From Sarocladium kiliense (lineage: Eukaryota > Ascomycota > Sordariomycetes > Hypocreales > Sarocladiaceae), in contig JAUZTG010000029.1 in the NCBI GenBank assembly GCA_030734395.1, forward strand, positions 3,782,001 to 3,846,000: a DNA stretch of 64,000 nucleotides, read 5' to 3'. Within the stretch, counting starts at the first letter, position 1. Every line of letters begins with the position of its first letter. Positions 43,501-52,923 of this stretch are shown in pieces. The notes beneath the pieces are model-generated. The model had not been told where the DNA came from. It saw only the letters and a list, made by a program, of their open reading frames with translations, and ran no database searches. The translations under genes and the position numbers were made by a program.

Positions 43501-43745
43501 AGGCTATTGGACGTGGCAAGAGGCTAGCAATGGCTGAGGCCATCCACACCCTGCTTCGACAACTGGAGGTGAAGAACGACCAGATCTACAGCTTGTATGA
43601 CGTTCTTGAGGGACAGAAGGCCGCGGGACAGGCAATGACCGAGGAGGATGTGGAGATGACCGTCTTCCACATTACGGGTATGACCGTCGGGGATGTGACT
43701 AGTCACAGCCAACAGTTCACCTGGGAAGGATTTGCGGACTCCTAA
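40595..43745 (+). CDS. Cep57/Ppc89-like spindle pole body coiled-coil protein
   Basis: Two exons, 40595-41732 and 41782-43745, joined over a 49-nt intron (GTAAGC donor, CTATTAG acceptor) to read TQKQALEDEVASLQS; 1033 aa. The N-terminal third is disordered and Ser-rich. Residues about 320-600 form long coiled coils (heptads in ALEDEVASLQSRLEQASRKI and LQHRRDELEIENANLQDENV). A second disordered part follows. Near residue 850 lies a conserved Cys motif, ELCEHDCKNCIVC. The last 120 residues (ALALVIKGLEDEARHLKHAL, then EVKNDQIYSLYDVLEGQK) match the Cep57 microtubule-binding region found in fungal Ppc89 relatives. Ppc89 anchors the core of the spindle pole body in fission yeast. The assignment rests on layout and the C-terminal motifs, so the role at the spindle pole is likely rather than proven. 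Confidence 0.85.
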
Positions 43746-44142
43746 TCTAGTTGGGGGAGCACGAAAGGTTCATGACAAACGGTTCACAGCATCTGACGGC
43801 GCTATTGGACAGAGCGACGAGGAACAGTGTGTATTTGGATCACAGGAGACAGGGAACAGGCGTTTGGAAAACGGTTACGAATTGGTTTTGTAGTGGTCTT
43901 GCTTTACTGTTTACTGGAAGGGATGGAGTTTTTTCACTGTTTATATTTAGCCTGCTGCTGTCGCTGGCCTTTGATCTTCAAGGTCATAGCCGACTGTACT
44001 GTATGAGCCTTGGTGTCGCTGGCATGCGACTAAGCAATATTGATTTCAACTTTGGCATTCACTATGAGGTCCGCTGCCGCAATGTGTGCGTAAACAGGTA
44101 TCTTCGGGATGAACTGCAAATCTATATGCCGCTGGACTTGTT
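43746..44142. other. Convergent 3' region, nothing else seen
   Basis: About 400 bp between the 3' ends of the spindle-pole gene (plus) and NOC2 (minus). It should hold both 3' UTRs. Confidence 0.5.
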
Positions 44143-46485
44143 CTACTCATCGTCCTCTTCCTCTTCCTCATCATCAACCATCTCATCACCCATATCCAAC
44201 TCTTCATCCTCATCCTCTTCATCCTCATCCTCTTCATCCTCATCCATGCCTTCCACCTCAGCAGCCTCATCCTCCTTCCTCCGCTTATCCTCATCCTTCC
44301 TCGCCTCCTCCATCAACTTGGCCTTCTCAGCCCTCAGCTTCCTCTGCGCTACGACAAACGCCCCCAGCGGCGTCTTCGCCACATCAAAGTCCCTCAAGAA
44401 TGCAGCCACTTGTGTACGATCTCGCGGTGCGAAGTCGACGCGCGCGCGCTTCTCTTCGATAAACTTGGCATTGGCCTCGAACTTTTGGACAAGGAGGGCA
44501 AGTTGGGAGGAGAACTTGTTATTCTTGTTGCCTTGGGTGCGGGAGCGGGAGTGTTTAAGCCAGCGCTTGAGTTGGATTGTGACGGGGAGCGCGAGCTCGG
44601 GGAAGGCGATGGAGGTGGACCAGAGGAGGAAGTATTCACTGAAGAGCTCGATTACTTGATCACCAACGCCATCCTGGTAGACACGCGTGCGAAGGTAAGA
44701 CTTAGGCGCTTTGTAGCTGACGGCAAAGTCGAAGGCCTTGAGTGTTGAGGGCTTCGGTGGCTTGCGCATCTCGGCTGAGTTGAGAACCTCAAGAAGAGGT
44801 GAGGCAAGAGGGATGTATGTGCCCGTTGCGCGGGAGATACGGAGAAGGGAGCGGATGAGATGGAAGCGAAGAGGAAAGTAGATGGCAGTCGGGATAAGGC
44901 GGAGAGCGCCTAGAGTGACCTGGACCAGGGGGTAGATCAGGAGCTTGAGCTGATTCTCCTTGCCGGCCTCAGCCTCCTTGGATGGACTGCAGTGCTCGGC
45001 AAGAACGCAGGACCAGAAGTCCAGAGAGTGGGTGTACTGCCAGTTGTAGACCATGCGGAAAGCGTCGTTCTTGTTGTGCACGATGCTGTTGCGCAGGTGA
45101 ATCGCAAGCTGGCGGATGAATGTGAAAGCGGTGGTGTATCCAACGCCAGGATCGACACCCCAAAGCTCTGCTGCTGAGTTCTTCATCAAGTTGATGCCCT
45201 GGATGGTGTTGTGGTTGGTGATTCGGCAGCCTTGGATAAGACCCTGGTAAGTCGCCTTGAGGACCATCTCGCGGATGCTGCGGTCAGCGATGTTGACAAG
45301 ACGGCGGAGGACGAGGAAAGCGGTGAGGCGGGTGGTTTCGGTACTGGCAGGCTGCGCCCAGAAGCCAATGACGGTTTTCGCGAGAGCGCGCACGAGCTTC
45401 TTGAAGGAAAGAAGGTAGGGCAGAAGGGGTGTGAGGGCGGAGAGCGTGAGCTTGAGAGTCTTGTCGTCGGAGAGAGTGCCGAGAAGCTGCATGATGGAGG
45501 TGGTGTGCGATCGGAGCAGTAGCGAAAGGGTCTTGAATTTCTTGCTCTCGGTCGACACGTAGACGCGCCCGGCAGTGGACTCCTTGACGGGGAGGTGGTG
45601 GTTCATGACCGTCGGGATCTCCTTCAGGGCGAGCATCAGGATATCGTTGAAGACCTCAGGGCTGTTGATAACCCAGCGGGGCATCTCTTCGTCCTGCTCA
45701 TCTTCGTTGAGGCGCGCTGCACAGCGGAAAGCCAGAACGACTTGCCTGGCGGCACGGAGAGAGTTTGTCTCGGCCATTGACTTGCGCCATCCAGCAATGA
45801 TGTCACGGGTGAGAACGTTGCTCTCGACCTCCTCTTCCTCCTCCTTTGGCTGGGCCTTCTTCCGCTTCTTCTTAGGCTGCTCCTCCTCCTCGGGTTCTGC
45901 CTGATCTTCGTCGGCACTCAGTTCGTCAATCTCAGCGAGATCTGCGTCGTCGTCGAAGTCGAGTGCGTCAGGGTCGTTCTCTTTCAAGAACTTGTAGAAT
46001 TCGGGATCCTTTTCTGCAAGGTCTTCCATGGTCTTCTTGCTCATCGCGCCGTCCTCCTCGTCTTCATCGTCCTCGTCGGTGTCGCTCATGACGGGTTGAT
46101 CATTCATTGAGAATCCAGACTCGCTACCCTCATCGTTGTCATCTTGCTTCTCAGTCTCCTCCTTCGGCGCTGCCCTCTTCCGCTTGCCGAGCTTACCAGG
46201 CTGCTTCTCGATAATGTCGTCAAAGCCACCCTGGAAAAAATCATCGACGCTCATGTCCGCGACATTCTTTCCCTTTCTAGTCGCTGCTCCATTCGTCTTC
46301 TTGGCAGGATTATCCTCGCCGCCCTTGATGAACTCCGCATCCTTGGCTTTGCGAGCTTTCTTCTTGTCGATAATCTGGTAGCGCTGCTTGACCTTCGCTT
46401 GGGCCTTTCGCTTGTCGAGAACGCCCTTGAGGTGATTCTTCTCGAACTTCTTAGTCGCCTTGATGTTCTTCTTGCTAGCGCCCAT
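44143..46485 (-). CDS. NOC2: Nucleolar complex protein 2 (ribosome biogenesis)
   Basis: Intronless, 780 aa from the ATG at 46485 (MGASKKNIKATKKFEKNHLK). The open frame extends upstream without any ATG. The N-terminus is Lys-rich with nuclear/nucleolar signals, followed by acidic stretches. The central Noc2 domain (ARM/HEAT-like helices) shows family blocks such as SLLLRSHTTSIMQLLGTLSD, TYQGLIQGCRITNHNTIQGI, NLMKNSAAELWGVDP and FTFIRQLAIHLRNSIVHNKN. The C-terminus is very acidic (mostly Glu and Asp over 45 residues), encoded by a CTC/TCC/ATC trinucleotide-rich stretch at 44143-44250. Noc2 pairs with Mak21/Noc1 in early 60S pre-ribosomes and with Noc3 later, and is essential in yeast. Length and layout match fungal orthologues. 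Confidence 0.95.
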   Translation of the reverse strand: MGASKKNIKATKKFEKNHLKGVLDKRKAQAKVKQRYQIIDKKKARKAKDAEFIKGGEDNPAKKTNGAATRKGKNVADMSVDDFFQGGFDDIIEKQPGKLGKRKRAAPKEETEKQDDNDEGSESGFSMNDQPVMSDTDEDDEDEEDGAMSKKTMEDLAEKDPEFYKFLKENDPDALDFDDDADLAEIDELSADEDQAEPEEEEQPKKKRKKAQPKEEEEEVESNVLTRDIIAGWRKSMAETNSLRAARQVVLAFRCAARLNEDEQDEEMPRWVINSPEVFNDILMLALKEIPTVMNHHLPVKESTAGRVYVSTESKKFKTLSLLLRSHTTSIMQLLGTLSDDKTLKLTLSALTPLLPYLLSFKKLVRALAKTVIGFWAQPASTETTRLTAFLVLRRLVNIADRSIREMVLKATYQGLIQGCRITNHNTIQGINLMKNSAAELWGVDPGVGYTTAFTFIRQLAIHLRNSIVHNKNDAFRMVYNWQYTHSLDFWSCVLAEHCSPSKEAEAGKENQLKLLIYPLVQVTLGALRLIPTAIYFPLRFHLIRSLLRISRATGTYIPLASPLLEVLNSAEMRKPPKPSTLKAFDFAVSYKAPKSYLRTRVYQDGVGDQVIELFSEYFLLWSTSIAFPELALPVTIQLKRWLKHSRSRTQGNKNNKFSSQLALLVQKFEANAKFIEEKRARVDFAPRDRTQVAAFLRDFDVAKTPLGAFVVAQRKLRAEKAKLMEEARKDEDKRRKEDEAAEVEGMDEDEEDEDEEDEDEELDMGDEMVDDEEEEEDDE

Positions 46486-47026
46486 GATGAGTGCCGATTG
46501 AGTGCGCCAAATTGGGCCGCACAGAAATTGTCGATTGGGTGCGTTGCAGGTGTTTGGGTAAGTCGAGATCTGCGAATCGCTCCAAATTTTTTGCCAGTCG
46601 CGCTTATCGATACGCGGAGGGACGATGTGGCTGGAGGTGGCAGGCGGTGTGGCTGGTTCTGCCGCCTGTTGCTGCCTGTGGCGCTGGCAGCGCACACCTA
46701 CAACTCAAGCCGTGTCGTACTTGGAAGAGCGACATTTCGATTTCTTAAGCTGTGTCCAAGATCTTATCCTAGGGCAGTCTAGGATCTCTCAGATATGGTG
46801 CTTGTGAAACTTGAGACTTGATGCGAGAGAATTGCTCGTTGTGTGATGGACTTCACTGAACATGGGGTGTTGCAACAAGACAGTCACAACTCTGGTGTAC
46901 TTCTGCTCGCTGCGCGTACGTGTCTCATAATTTATGCAAAATATATCTAAACGAATTACCCTTCCCCGCTGATGTCAAATGTATGCTTCGTAATTTACAG
47001 ACAAATTGCAAGTTCATCCTCCTTGT
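46486..47026. other. Intergenic region, nothing recognised
   Basis: About 540 bp between the NOC2 start and the 3' end of the single-pass membrane protein gene. The first 210 bp are open in the NOC2 frame but without ATG, so they are taken as 5' leader. Confidence 0.5.
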
Positions 47027-47957
47027 TCATGGCAGTTCAAATCTCGGCAGAGGCTTGCGTTCCACCTTCTGTGGCACTCGTTTGCCATCGTACCATTCAG
47101 CCAGATGCGCTGGTACTTGGTGCGGCTGTGGGCTTGGGTGCGGAATTACCCGAGGCTCATGTCTCTGCTGTACATCATGAAGATGCTTCCCATGCGGTCT
47201 CTTTCTTTGTCGCAGCATACAAACGGCTGCTGTCATTGCGACAAGGCCAAGTACACCCAATGCGACGCCGAGTGCAATACCGATCTTGACATTCATACTC
47301 ATACCCTGGCCATCACTGTTGGCTTGTTTGTCTTCTTCTGGCCTAGTTTGTGAAGACCCTTCTGGTGGTGGTGGTATTGATGTTGTTGGAGACGGCTCTC
47401 CTGTTCGCACCGCCTCGTCCCGAGTCCCGGTCGGTGACGCCGTCGTGGTTTGTGATGTATCGCTGCTTTCGATAGGCTCTGAGCCTTGTGATACTTCAGT
47501 TGGTTCGACAGACGACAGAGCAAATGGGACACTGTTGAACTCTTTGTCGGAGGCTTTAAGGTTGAACCAGCAGTTGTCGGAATCAACGCCAGCCGGCATT
47601 CGAACCACGTTCCAGCCATCACCAGAGGGGAAATTTTCCAACATGCCCACTAGGATCTCATATTAGCCTTCGTTTGTTATAAGAACTTCATTCGGGAGAT
47701 TACTTACGGCGTTTAGTCCCTTCGTCACCAATCACGCACCGGAAGTAGAGAGTCGGATTCTTGTAGTCGGAGTAGTAGCTGATGTTGACAACGTCCTGCG
47801 AATAGAACTGCAGGTTCTCCGCAGCAGGAAATATGAATCTCGGGACATTGAACTCGGGCTTTTTCTCGTCCTTGTCGTCGTCCTCGGCAAGCGTTGCGGC
47901 CGTCAGAAGTAGGACACCGAGGAGAGCGCTCAACCTCAAATGCCATGAAGAACCCAT
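47027..47957 (-). CDS. Single-pass type I membrane protein, sensor-like
   Basis: Two exons, 47957-47708 and 47649-47027, joined over a 58-nt intron (GTAAGT donor, ATCCTAG acceptor) to read GTKRLGMLENFPSGD; 290 aa. A signal peptide (MGSSWHLRLSALLGVLLLTA) leads into an acidic spacer, then an extracellular region of about 110 aa with two Cys (FRC and DNCWFNL). A Ser/Thr/Pro-rich stalk follows, then one membrane helix (IGIALGVALGVLGLVAMTA) and a basic cytoplasmic tail of about 60 aa starting RQRKRPHGKHL. The layout is like fungal cell-wall stress sensors (Mid2/Wsc class), but I see no WSC domain, and the extracellular part is not a family I can name. A surface sensor or adhesion role is only suggested by topology. 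Confidence 0.82.
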
Positions 47958-48759
47958 CCTATCCCAGGTGTACCTGAGCACCCTCCCACGAGGGCATTGG
48001 GCGATGAAGCGGGTTTCGAAATCGCAAAGAAGTTCGTCAAGGAGCAGAGATCAAAGAAGAGGTTCTCTTGCGGACATGAAATGACTTGTCGGGCTGTGTA
48101 AGTTGGGGGCGTTAAGCGCGGGTCTTCTGGATAGGCCATTTGTTTCATGAGAGAGCCTCGGGGGCCTTCTCGACCAAACAAATCGAATTGGGAGCTGAGT
48201 GTTGTTGGTTGTGAAGTGCGTCCAACAAGCGCCGGCCCATGTATGCATGTTGGCCGTTGACTTTGTTTCAACCAGGCAGACAAGTAGTAAAGCCAATTAT
48301 CCACCCATTGATCGTCATTCTACATCACCCTGGGCGGGGAAGCTGTATTTGCCAGGTCGATTTGAAAGTAAATGATAACATGGTTCCATGCTCGTATACC
48401 AGTCACTACACATGCCACTTTCAACGCATTATAAGTCCTGATCTGCAAAAGTCGTACCATGGCAGGTGTAGAAAGAGTCAAAGCACCACTGAGAGATGCC
48501 TAGATCATATCCGCTAATTTATTTACTGTTTTGTCATTGCTTTACTTACTTTCGTGATGTGCTTGGACGCTTCATGGCCAAGGCGGCAACGGCGCTACTT
48601 AGGCCAATCAGCAGCCTCCAGCATGCGCCGCGCGACCTCCTACGTAACCTTCCCGTCTTCCCCCACCATCCGTGGGTACCTTAACCAGCTGTCGCATCAT
48701 GTTGCATCCCCTTTCTACAATCCAGCCTCAAACTCGATGCATCACCTCGATCCGCCGCC
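47958..48759. other. Divergent intergenic region, nothing recognised
   Basis: About 800 bp between the membrane protein gene (minus) and VPS28 (plus). It should hold both promoters. No coding or RNA gene is recognised. Confidence 0.5.
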
Positions 48760-49621
48760 ATGATCCCCCGGCAGAGCTATGCTCCCACGCCGCATAGCTA
48801 TGTCCCCAACACGCATCTCTCAGCTACCATCAACCTCGACGAGGTCAGTCCCTTTCCTGCCGCCACCCCGCTTTCGCCGACCCCACGAATGGACGCTGTG
48901 ACTGACGCTCAGCTGGCTGTAGGAGGTGAAACTGACCAAAACACGCGCCGAACGAGACTTGCATGATTCGTTAGCCGAGCTATTCAGTATCATTGTAACG
49001 CTGGATGAACTGGAAAAGGCGTTCCTCAAGGATGCTGTCCCCGAGGCGGAGTATACCGAGATCTGCGAGCGGTCACTGAGGCAGTACAAGGCCCTGTTGG
49101 CCGACGAGACCATCTCAAATGCGTTTCGGGGGCTCGATGAGTTCAAGGCCAAGTTTGATGTATGCCGAGATCGACACCCGCGGCTGTACTCGCTCACGTG
49201 CTGATATCCTGCGCCACAGTTGGAAGTCCCCCGTGCAACAGAACGACTTCGAGTCGGCATGCCCTCAACAACCGTGACCGCCTCCTCGACAGCCCCATCC
49301 TCTACCCCAGCCACCTCCAACGCAACCTCCAACACCAGCGGTGTGCTCATCCTCGAAGCGACACAAGACTTCATCACATTTCTCGACGCTGTCCGTCTCG
49401 GGCTACTATCCAAAGATCAACTTCACCCACTGCTGAGCGAAGTTATCCAGTCGGTGAATAAGGTGGCAGACACGGATTTCGAGAACAGAGGGAAGATTGT
49501 ACAGTGGCTTATCACCTTGAATCAGATGAAGGCAACGGAGGACTTGAGCGAGGAGCAGGCGAGGGAGTTGGAGATGGATATCAACCAGGCCTACCAGGGG
49601 TTCCGCCGGACTTTGACATAG
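48760..49621 (+). CDS. VPS28: ESCRT-I subunit Vps28
   Basis: Three exons, 48760-48843, 48923-49159 and 49220-49621, with introns of 79 and 60 nt; 240 aa. The joins read INLDEEVKLTKTRAERD and FKAKFDLEVPRATERLRVG, both matching Vps28. The N-terminal core domain (LAELFSIIVTLDELEKAFLK, EYTEICERSLRQYKALL) binds Vps23 and Vps37. The C-terminal four-helix domain (EATQDFITFLDAVRLGLLSK to LEMDINQAYQGFRRTL) links to ESCRT-II or ESCRT-III. A Ser/Thr/Ala-rich linker joins them. ESCRT-I sorts ubiquitinated membrane proteins into multivesicular bodies and, in fungi, also takes part in ambient pH signalling through the Pal/Rim pathway. The first intron has two neighbouring acceptors (48922 and 48925) that differ by one Glu codon. 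It ends about 90 bp from the convergent MDM12. Confidence 0.95.
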
Positions 49622-49708
49622 CCATAGCAGTGATCTCGCGAATTTAGCGATCTTTCAGAATACGTCATGTAAACCTTTGGAATTTCGTTAAGCATTCTGC
49701 TAATTCCT

Positions 49709-50962
49709 CTATACCAGGAATGTCCAGAAGCTTGGGTATACAAACTCCTCCTCAAATATCCTTCTCACCTGCTCCAGCACAAACCTCTCCACCTTGCCCA
49801 CGTTCTTCAGACTCTGCTTCCCACTGTCTTTTCCTCCAATCTCACTCTCCACCTTGATCTCCTGCAGCAGTCCTCCAAATTTGGCCTTGCGATCTCTATG
49901 ATGATGCGTACCCGCATCGTCACCGCCATCGTCCTCATTGTCTTCCTCGTCTGGACCAACCGCAGTCATGGCATCCTCGGGGCTTAGGAAGCAGAAATGA
50001 ACTCGTTTGCGGATATGTGCCAGAACTCCCACTCCGTCAAATGACAGACCTGTGATGTTGAGCTTGAGAGGTATGCCAACGAAGCTGGGCATGGGATAGT
50101 CAAGCAATATCTCTGCCGTCAGGTTCAGCCTGATGTCTCCCGCATACCGTATTCTGAATACAGCCTGGACGTCCTCCACCCTCGGCTCTCTCCTCGGTCT
50201 AGGATGCTCAGCTTCCCCCTCCTCCCCCTCTTCTTCATCATCTTCTTCCTCGATAGCTGACTCTCCAAAATGGGTGTCTCTCGTTGGCGGTCGTGAGGTA
50301 TTAGCACTTGTCGGCGCCAACGTCGACACGCTAGACTTCTCTCGTAGAGGTTGTGATGCGCCGTTGAAACTGCTGACGGAGATGCTGCTCTGTGAAGGGT
50401 TTCGGCTGTGTGATCCTTGTGATTGGGCTGTGCCGTACTCAGGGAGACTATGTAGCCAGCTGTTCCCCAAGTGAGCTCCTGCGACGGCTGCGAGTGGTGT
50501 ATGTGTACCAGTGCCGAGATGGCCTTGGAAGTAGTTGTTGAGACCAGGTCCTCCGAGAATGCCCGGCGTCGAGGTCCCTAGAAATGGGCTTCCCAGATCA
50601 AATCCGCCGACCTCTCCTCTGAACGTCTCACTCCTTAGACCCTTGGGCCTCGCTACCCTTCCAACCCCACGGTCCCTCTCATGCATGCTCCCAGCCAATG
50701 TCGCTTCCCCATCATCGTCCTCGCTGCCTTCCTCGTCATCCAGATCCTCTTCATAGAAGTCCGGTAATGGGTCTGTGATGTCCTTGAGTTCTAGTTGCGG
50801 TGGCACGGAGCCAAAGTCGAACCCATGGACGGCGACAGATTTGATGAAGCGTGGGAGGGCCACGGTTTGGAACTTGTCATGGACGAAGACGCGGATGCGC
50901 TCGGCTAGAGCGTCACCATCAGGACCACTGGTCAGCGTCTCCCAGTTGAGATCGATGGACAT
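49709..50962 (-). CDS. MDM12: Mitochondrial distribution and morphology protein 12 (ERMES)
   Basis: Intronless, 417 aa. The N-terminus MSIDLNWETLTSGPDGDALA and the block KDITDPLPDFYEED are signatures of Mdm12. The protein is one SMP lipid-binding domain interrupted by a long disordered insert (about residues 75-255, rich in Ser, Gly, acidic residues), as in other filamentous fungi. The domain resumes at AVFRIRYAGDIRLNLTAEIL and ends VRRIFEEEFVYPSFWTFLV, the usual C-terminus. Mdm12 bridges Mmm1 in the ER and Mdm34/Mdm10 in the mitochondrial outer membrane and moves phospholipids between them. It is convergent with VPS28. No odd features. Confidence 0.96.
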   Translation of the reverse strand: MSIDLNWETLTSGPDGDALAERIRVFVHDKFQTVALPRFIKSVAVHGFDFGSVPPQLELKDITDPLPDFYEEDLDDEEGSEDDDGEATLAGSMHERDRGVGRVARPKGLRSETFRGEVGGFDLGSPFLGTSTPGILGGPGLNNYFQGHLGTGTHTPLAAVAGAHLGNSWLHSLPEYGTAQSQGSHSRNPSQSSISVSSFNGASQPLREKSSVSTLAPTSANTSRPPTRDTHFGESAIEEEDDEEEGEEGEAEHPRPRREPRVEDVQAVFRIRYAGDIRLNLTAEILLDYPMPSFVGIPLKLNITGLSFDGVGVLAHIRKRVHFCFLSPEDAMTAVGPDEEDNEDDGGDDAGTHHHRDRKAKFGGLLQEIKVESEIGGKDSGKQSLKNVGKVERFVLEQVRRIFEEEFVYPSFWTFLV

Positions 50963-51460
50963 GAGGAGCGAAACTGTGATGAGAGGGTTCAGGTGATGGC
51001 GCTTTGGTCGAGAGATGGAGCCATGATGAGTTGAGGTTGGATGAAGTCGACCGCACTACCTTAGGCGCTACCCTAAAATCGAGCTCGAAAGATTGTTCTG
51101 ATTTCAAGATCCAGGAACAGTACCTGCGTAGGTGAATATTAAATCTTCCTGAGCTTTCCCCAATTATCTTCGAAGAATCCCTACCTGAAAATGAATCTTT
51201 CTTAATTGTCGGCTCAGTCTTGGGGCATCTCCCCGTTAAAGCACGAGCAGGAACACCAGCCATGTTTGGGGGGAGGGGGGGGGGTGGCGCTTCCGGCTAA
51301 TGAGACCAGGTATTCGAATTAAGCTGCCCATCTCTACACGACGCTGATAGTCATAAAACACTGAGCTACCCAAGAATCTGTCGTGTTATTACCGATATTG
51401 GCTAGTTCCTCCAAACATGAATTGTTCAGCGAGATGCATCCTAAGCCTTTGCAGCCCAAG

Positions 51461-51486
51461 GCTATCGCGGGTGGCTATCGCGGGTG
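51461..51486 (+). repeat. Two tandem copies of a 13-bp unit
   Basis: GCTATCGCGGGTG occurs twice in direct succession, about 310 bp upstream of the hydrolase start. It may be chance or a duplicated regulatory site. Confidence 0.6.
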
Positions 51487-51718
51487 GCAACAACCATTGT
51501 CAAGCGCAGGGCGTGAAGTGTCATCTCAGCAACTCTTCGTCATCCGTGCATGGAATTGTGGATTGACCTGATCTGCAATACGTAGCCAGTATAGATCTAC
51601 ACATCGTTCCCGAAGATACATATATTCTCAAGACTTCGACTCCGCCTGCAGACGACTCTTAGATTTCGACTGCAGTGAGACACCTCTGACGTAGCTGTCA
51701 GCATCGACTTCACCTTTT

Positions 51719-51725
51719 TATATAA
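51719..51725 (+). promoter_or_regulatory. TATA box of the alpha/beta hydrolase gene
   Basis: TATATAA lies 67 bp before the ATG at 51792 and is followed by a CA/CT-rich leader. A strong TATA box suggests a regulated rather than housekeeping promoter. Confidence 0.55.
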
Positions 51726-51791
51726 CAAGACTTCTCAATCCAACACAACGACAATCCTGTTTCACCTTTTCTCTTCTCACCACATACCAAC

Positions 51792-52721
51792 ATGGCTTCC
51801 TCAAGAACAGACCCCACGGTCCTGGACCAGACTTTCAGCTACACCTCCGCTACATACACCTTCACAATCGCCCACACAACCCTCGGCTCTCCATCCTCCC
51901 CTCCCCTCATCTTCATCCACGGCACTCCCTGGACCTCCGCAGTCTGGAAACCCCTCGCCCTCTCCCTTTCCCGTCAATTTCACGTCCACCTCGCTGATAA
52001 CCCTGGTTTCGGCGCCTCACCACTTGAAGAACCTCTCGCCGGCACACCTCCCAAATTCGCTACCAAGGTAGAGGAGTATGACTCCGATCTGGCTCGTCAG
52101 ACCGAAGCTTGGGCGGCCCTATTCAGAGAGTGGCAGAAGAACTGGAAAGATGGCGTGAAGCCTCATGTTGTGGCACATGACCACGCTGGACTAATGAGCT
52201 TGAGAGCGCATCTCCTACATGGATGCGAGTACGCAAGTCTCTGCCTCATCGACGTCGTTGCAATCGGTCCATTTGGTAAACCGCTCTTCAAAGCCGTAGC
52301 CGACTCGCCCTCCGCCTTCGCGGCCATGCCAGACATGGCCCTGGAAGGCATCTTGGAGAGCTACATCCGCAATGCAGCCTTTTACGAGCTCCCAAAGGAG
52401 ACTGTGAAGATGCTCAAGGAGCCCTGGCTACGAGAAGGAGGCAAAGCTGGGTTTATCAGACAGCTTTGCCAGGCAGCGCATAGGAGCACGGAGGTGGTTG
52501 AGTGGCGGTATCCTGAGGTTGGGAAAGCTATGCCTGTCAAGATCATCTGGGGAGCTCAGGATGATTGGATTGGCGAGGAATCGGCTTGGAGACTTGGAAA
52601 GGCACTGGGTGCTCAGGAAGTTACCATCATCCAAGACGCTGGGCATCTGATTATGTACGACCAGCCTGCTCAGTTGGCAGTCGAGTTGACACGATGGCTT
52701 TGCACAACTAACTGGAATTAG
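51792..52721 (+). CDS. Alpha/beta hydrolase with Asp nucleophile (haloalkane dehalogenase/epoxide hydrolase-like)
   Basis: Intronless, 309 aa, cytosolic (no signal). The oxyanion motif is IFIHGTPWTS. The nucleophile elbow is VVAHDHAGL, with Asp where lipases have Ser and Ala in place of the usual first Gly. The acid is in IIWGAQDDWIG and the catalytic His in IIQDAGHLIMYDQP. An Asp nucleophile is characteristic of haloalkane dehalogenases and epoxide hydrolases, which open C-halogen bonds or epoxides through a covalent ester. The cap region (about 150-220) contains no clear paired Tyr of epoxide hydrolases, so the reaction is unresolved. The promoter has a TATA box. The gene stands alone between conserved genes and is convergent with FAB1. 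Fold and nucleophile are firm; the substrate is unknown. Confidence 0.85.
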   Translation: MASSRTDPTVLDQTFSYTSATYTFTIAHTTLGSPSSPPLIFIHGTPWTSAVWKPLALSLSRQFHVHLADNPGFGASPLEEPLAGTPPKFATKVEEYDSDLARQTEAWAALFREWQKNWKDGVKPHVVAHDHAGLMSLRAHLLHGCEYASLCLIDVVAIGPFGKPLFKAVADSPSAFAAMPDMALEGILESYIRNAAFYELPKETVKMLKEPWLREGGKAGFIRQLCQAAHRSTEVVEWRYPEVGKAMPVKIIWGAQDDWIGEESAWRLGKALGAQEVTIIQDAGHLIMYDQPAQLAVELTRWLCTTNWN

Positions 52722-52923
52722 GCGTGTAACGAGAAGGTCATGAATATTGTCTGATCTAGGCCGTGAATTCCGTCAACAATGTCGCTAGTCTTGTGTGAGA
52801 TTTTGTCGCCAGAAATGTAGTCTTTTTTCTCTGAACGCCGTTGTTCAGTTGCGTACTGATCTAAATCGAGAAGTCATGAGAGCAAACCCGATGGATGAAG
52901 TCATAGATCTCGACTCGCATAGA

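Larger units (their letters stand above)
50963..51791. other. Divergent intergenic region with a poly-G tract and a small tandem repeat
   Basis: About 830 bp between MDM12 (minus) and the alpha/beta hydrolase gene (plus). A G-rich run interrupted once by A lies at about 51268-51284. A perfect 13-bp tandem repeat (GCTATCGCGGGTG, twice) lies at 51461-51486. No coding sequence seen. Confidence 0.6.

Noticed and set aside
46486..46695. 70-residue N-terminal extension of Noc2
   Set aside because: No ATG in the extension, and family members begin at the Lys-rich MGASKKNIK-like start.
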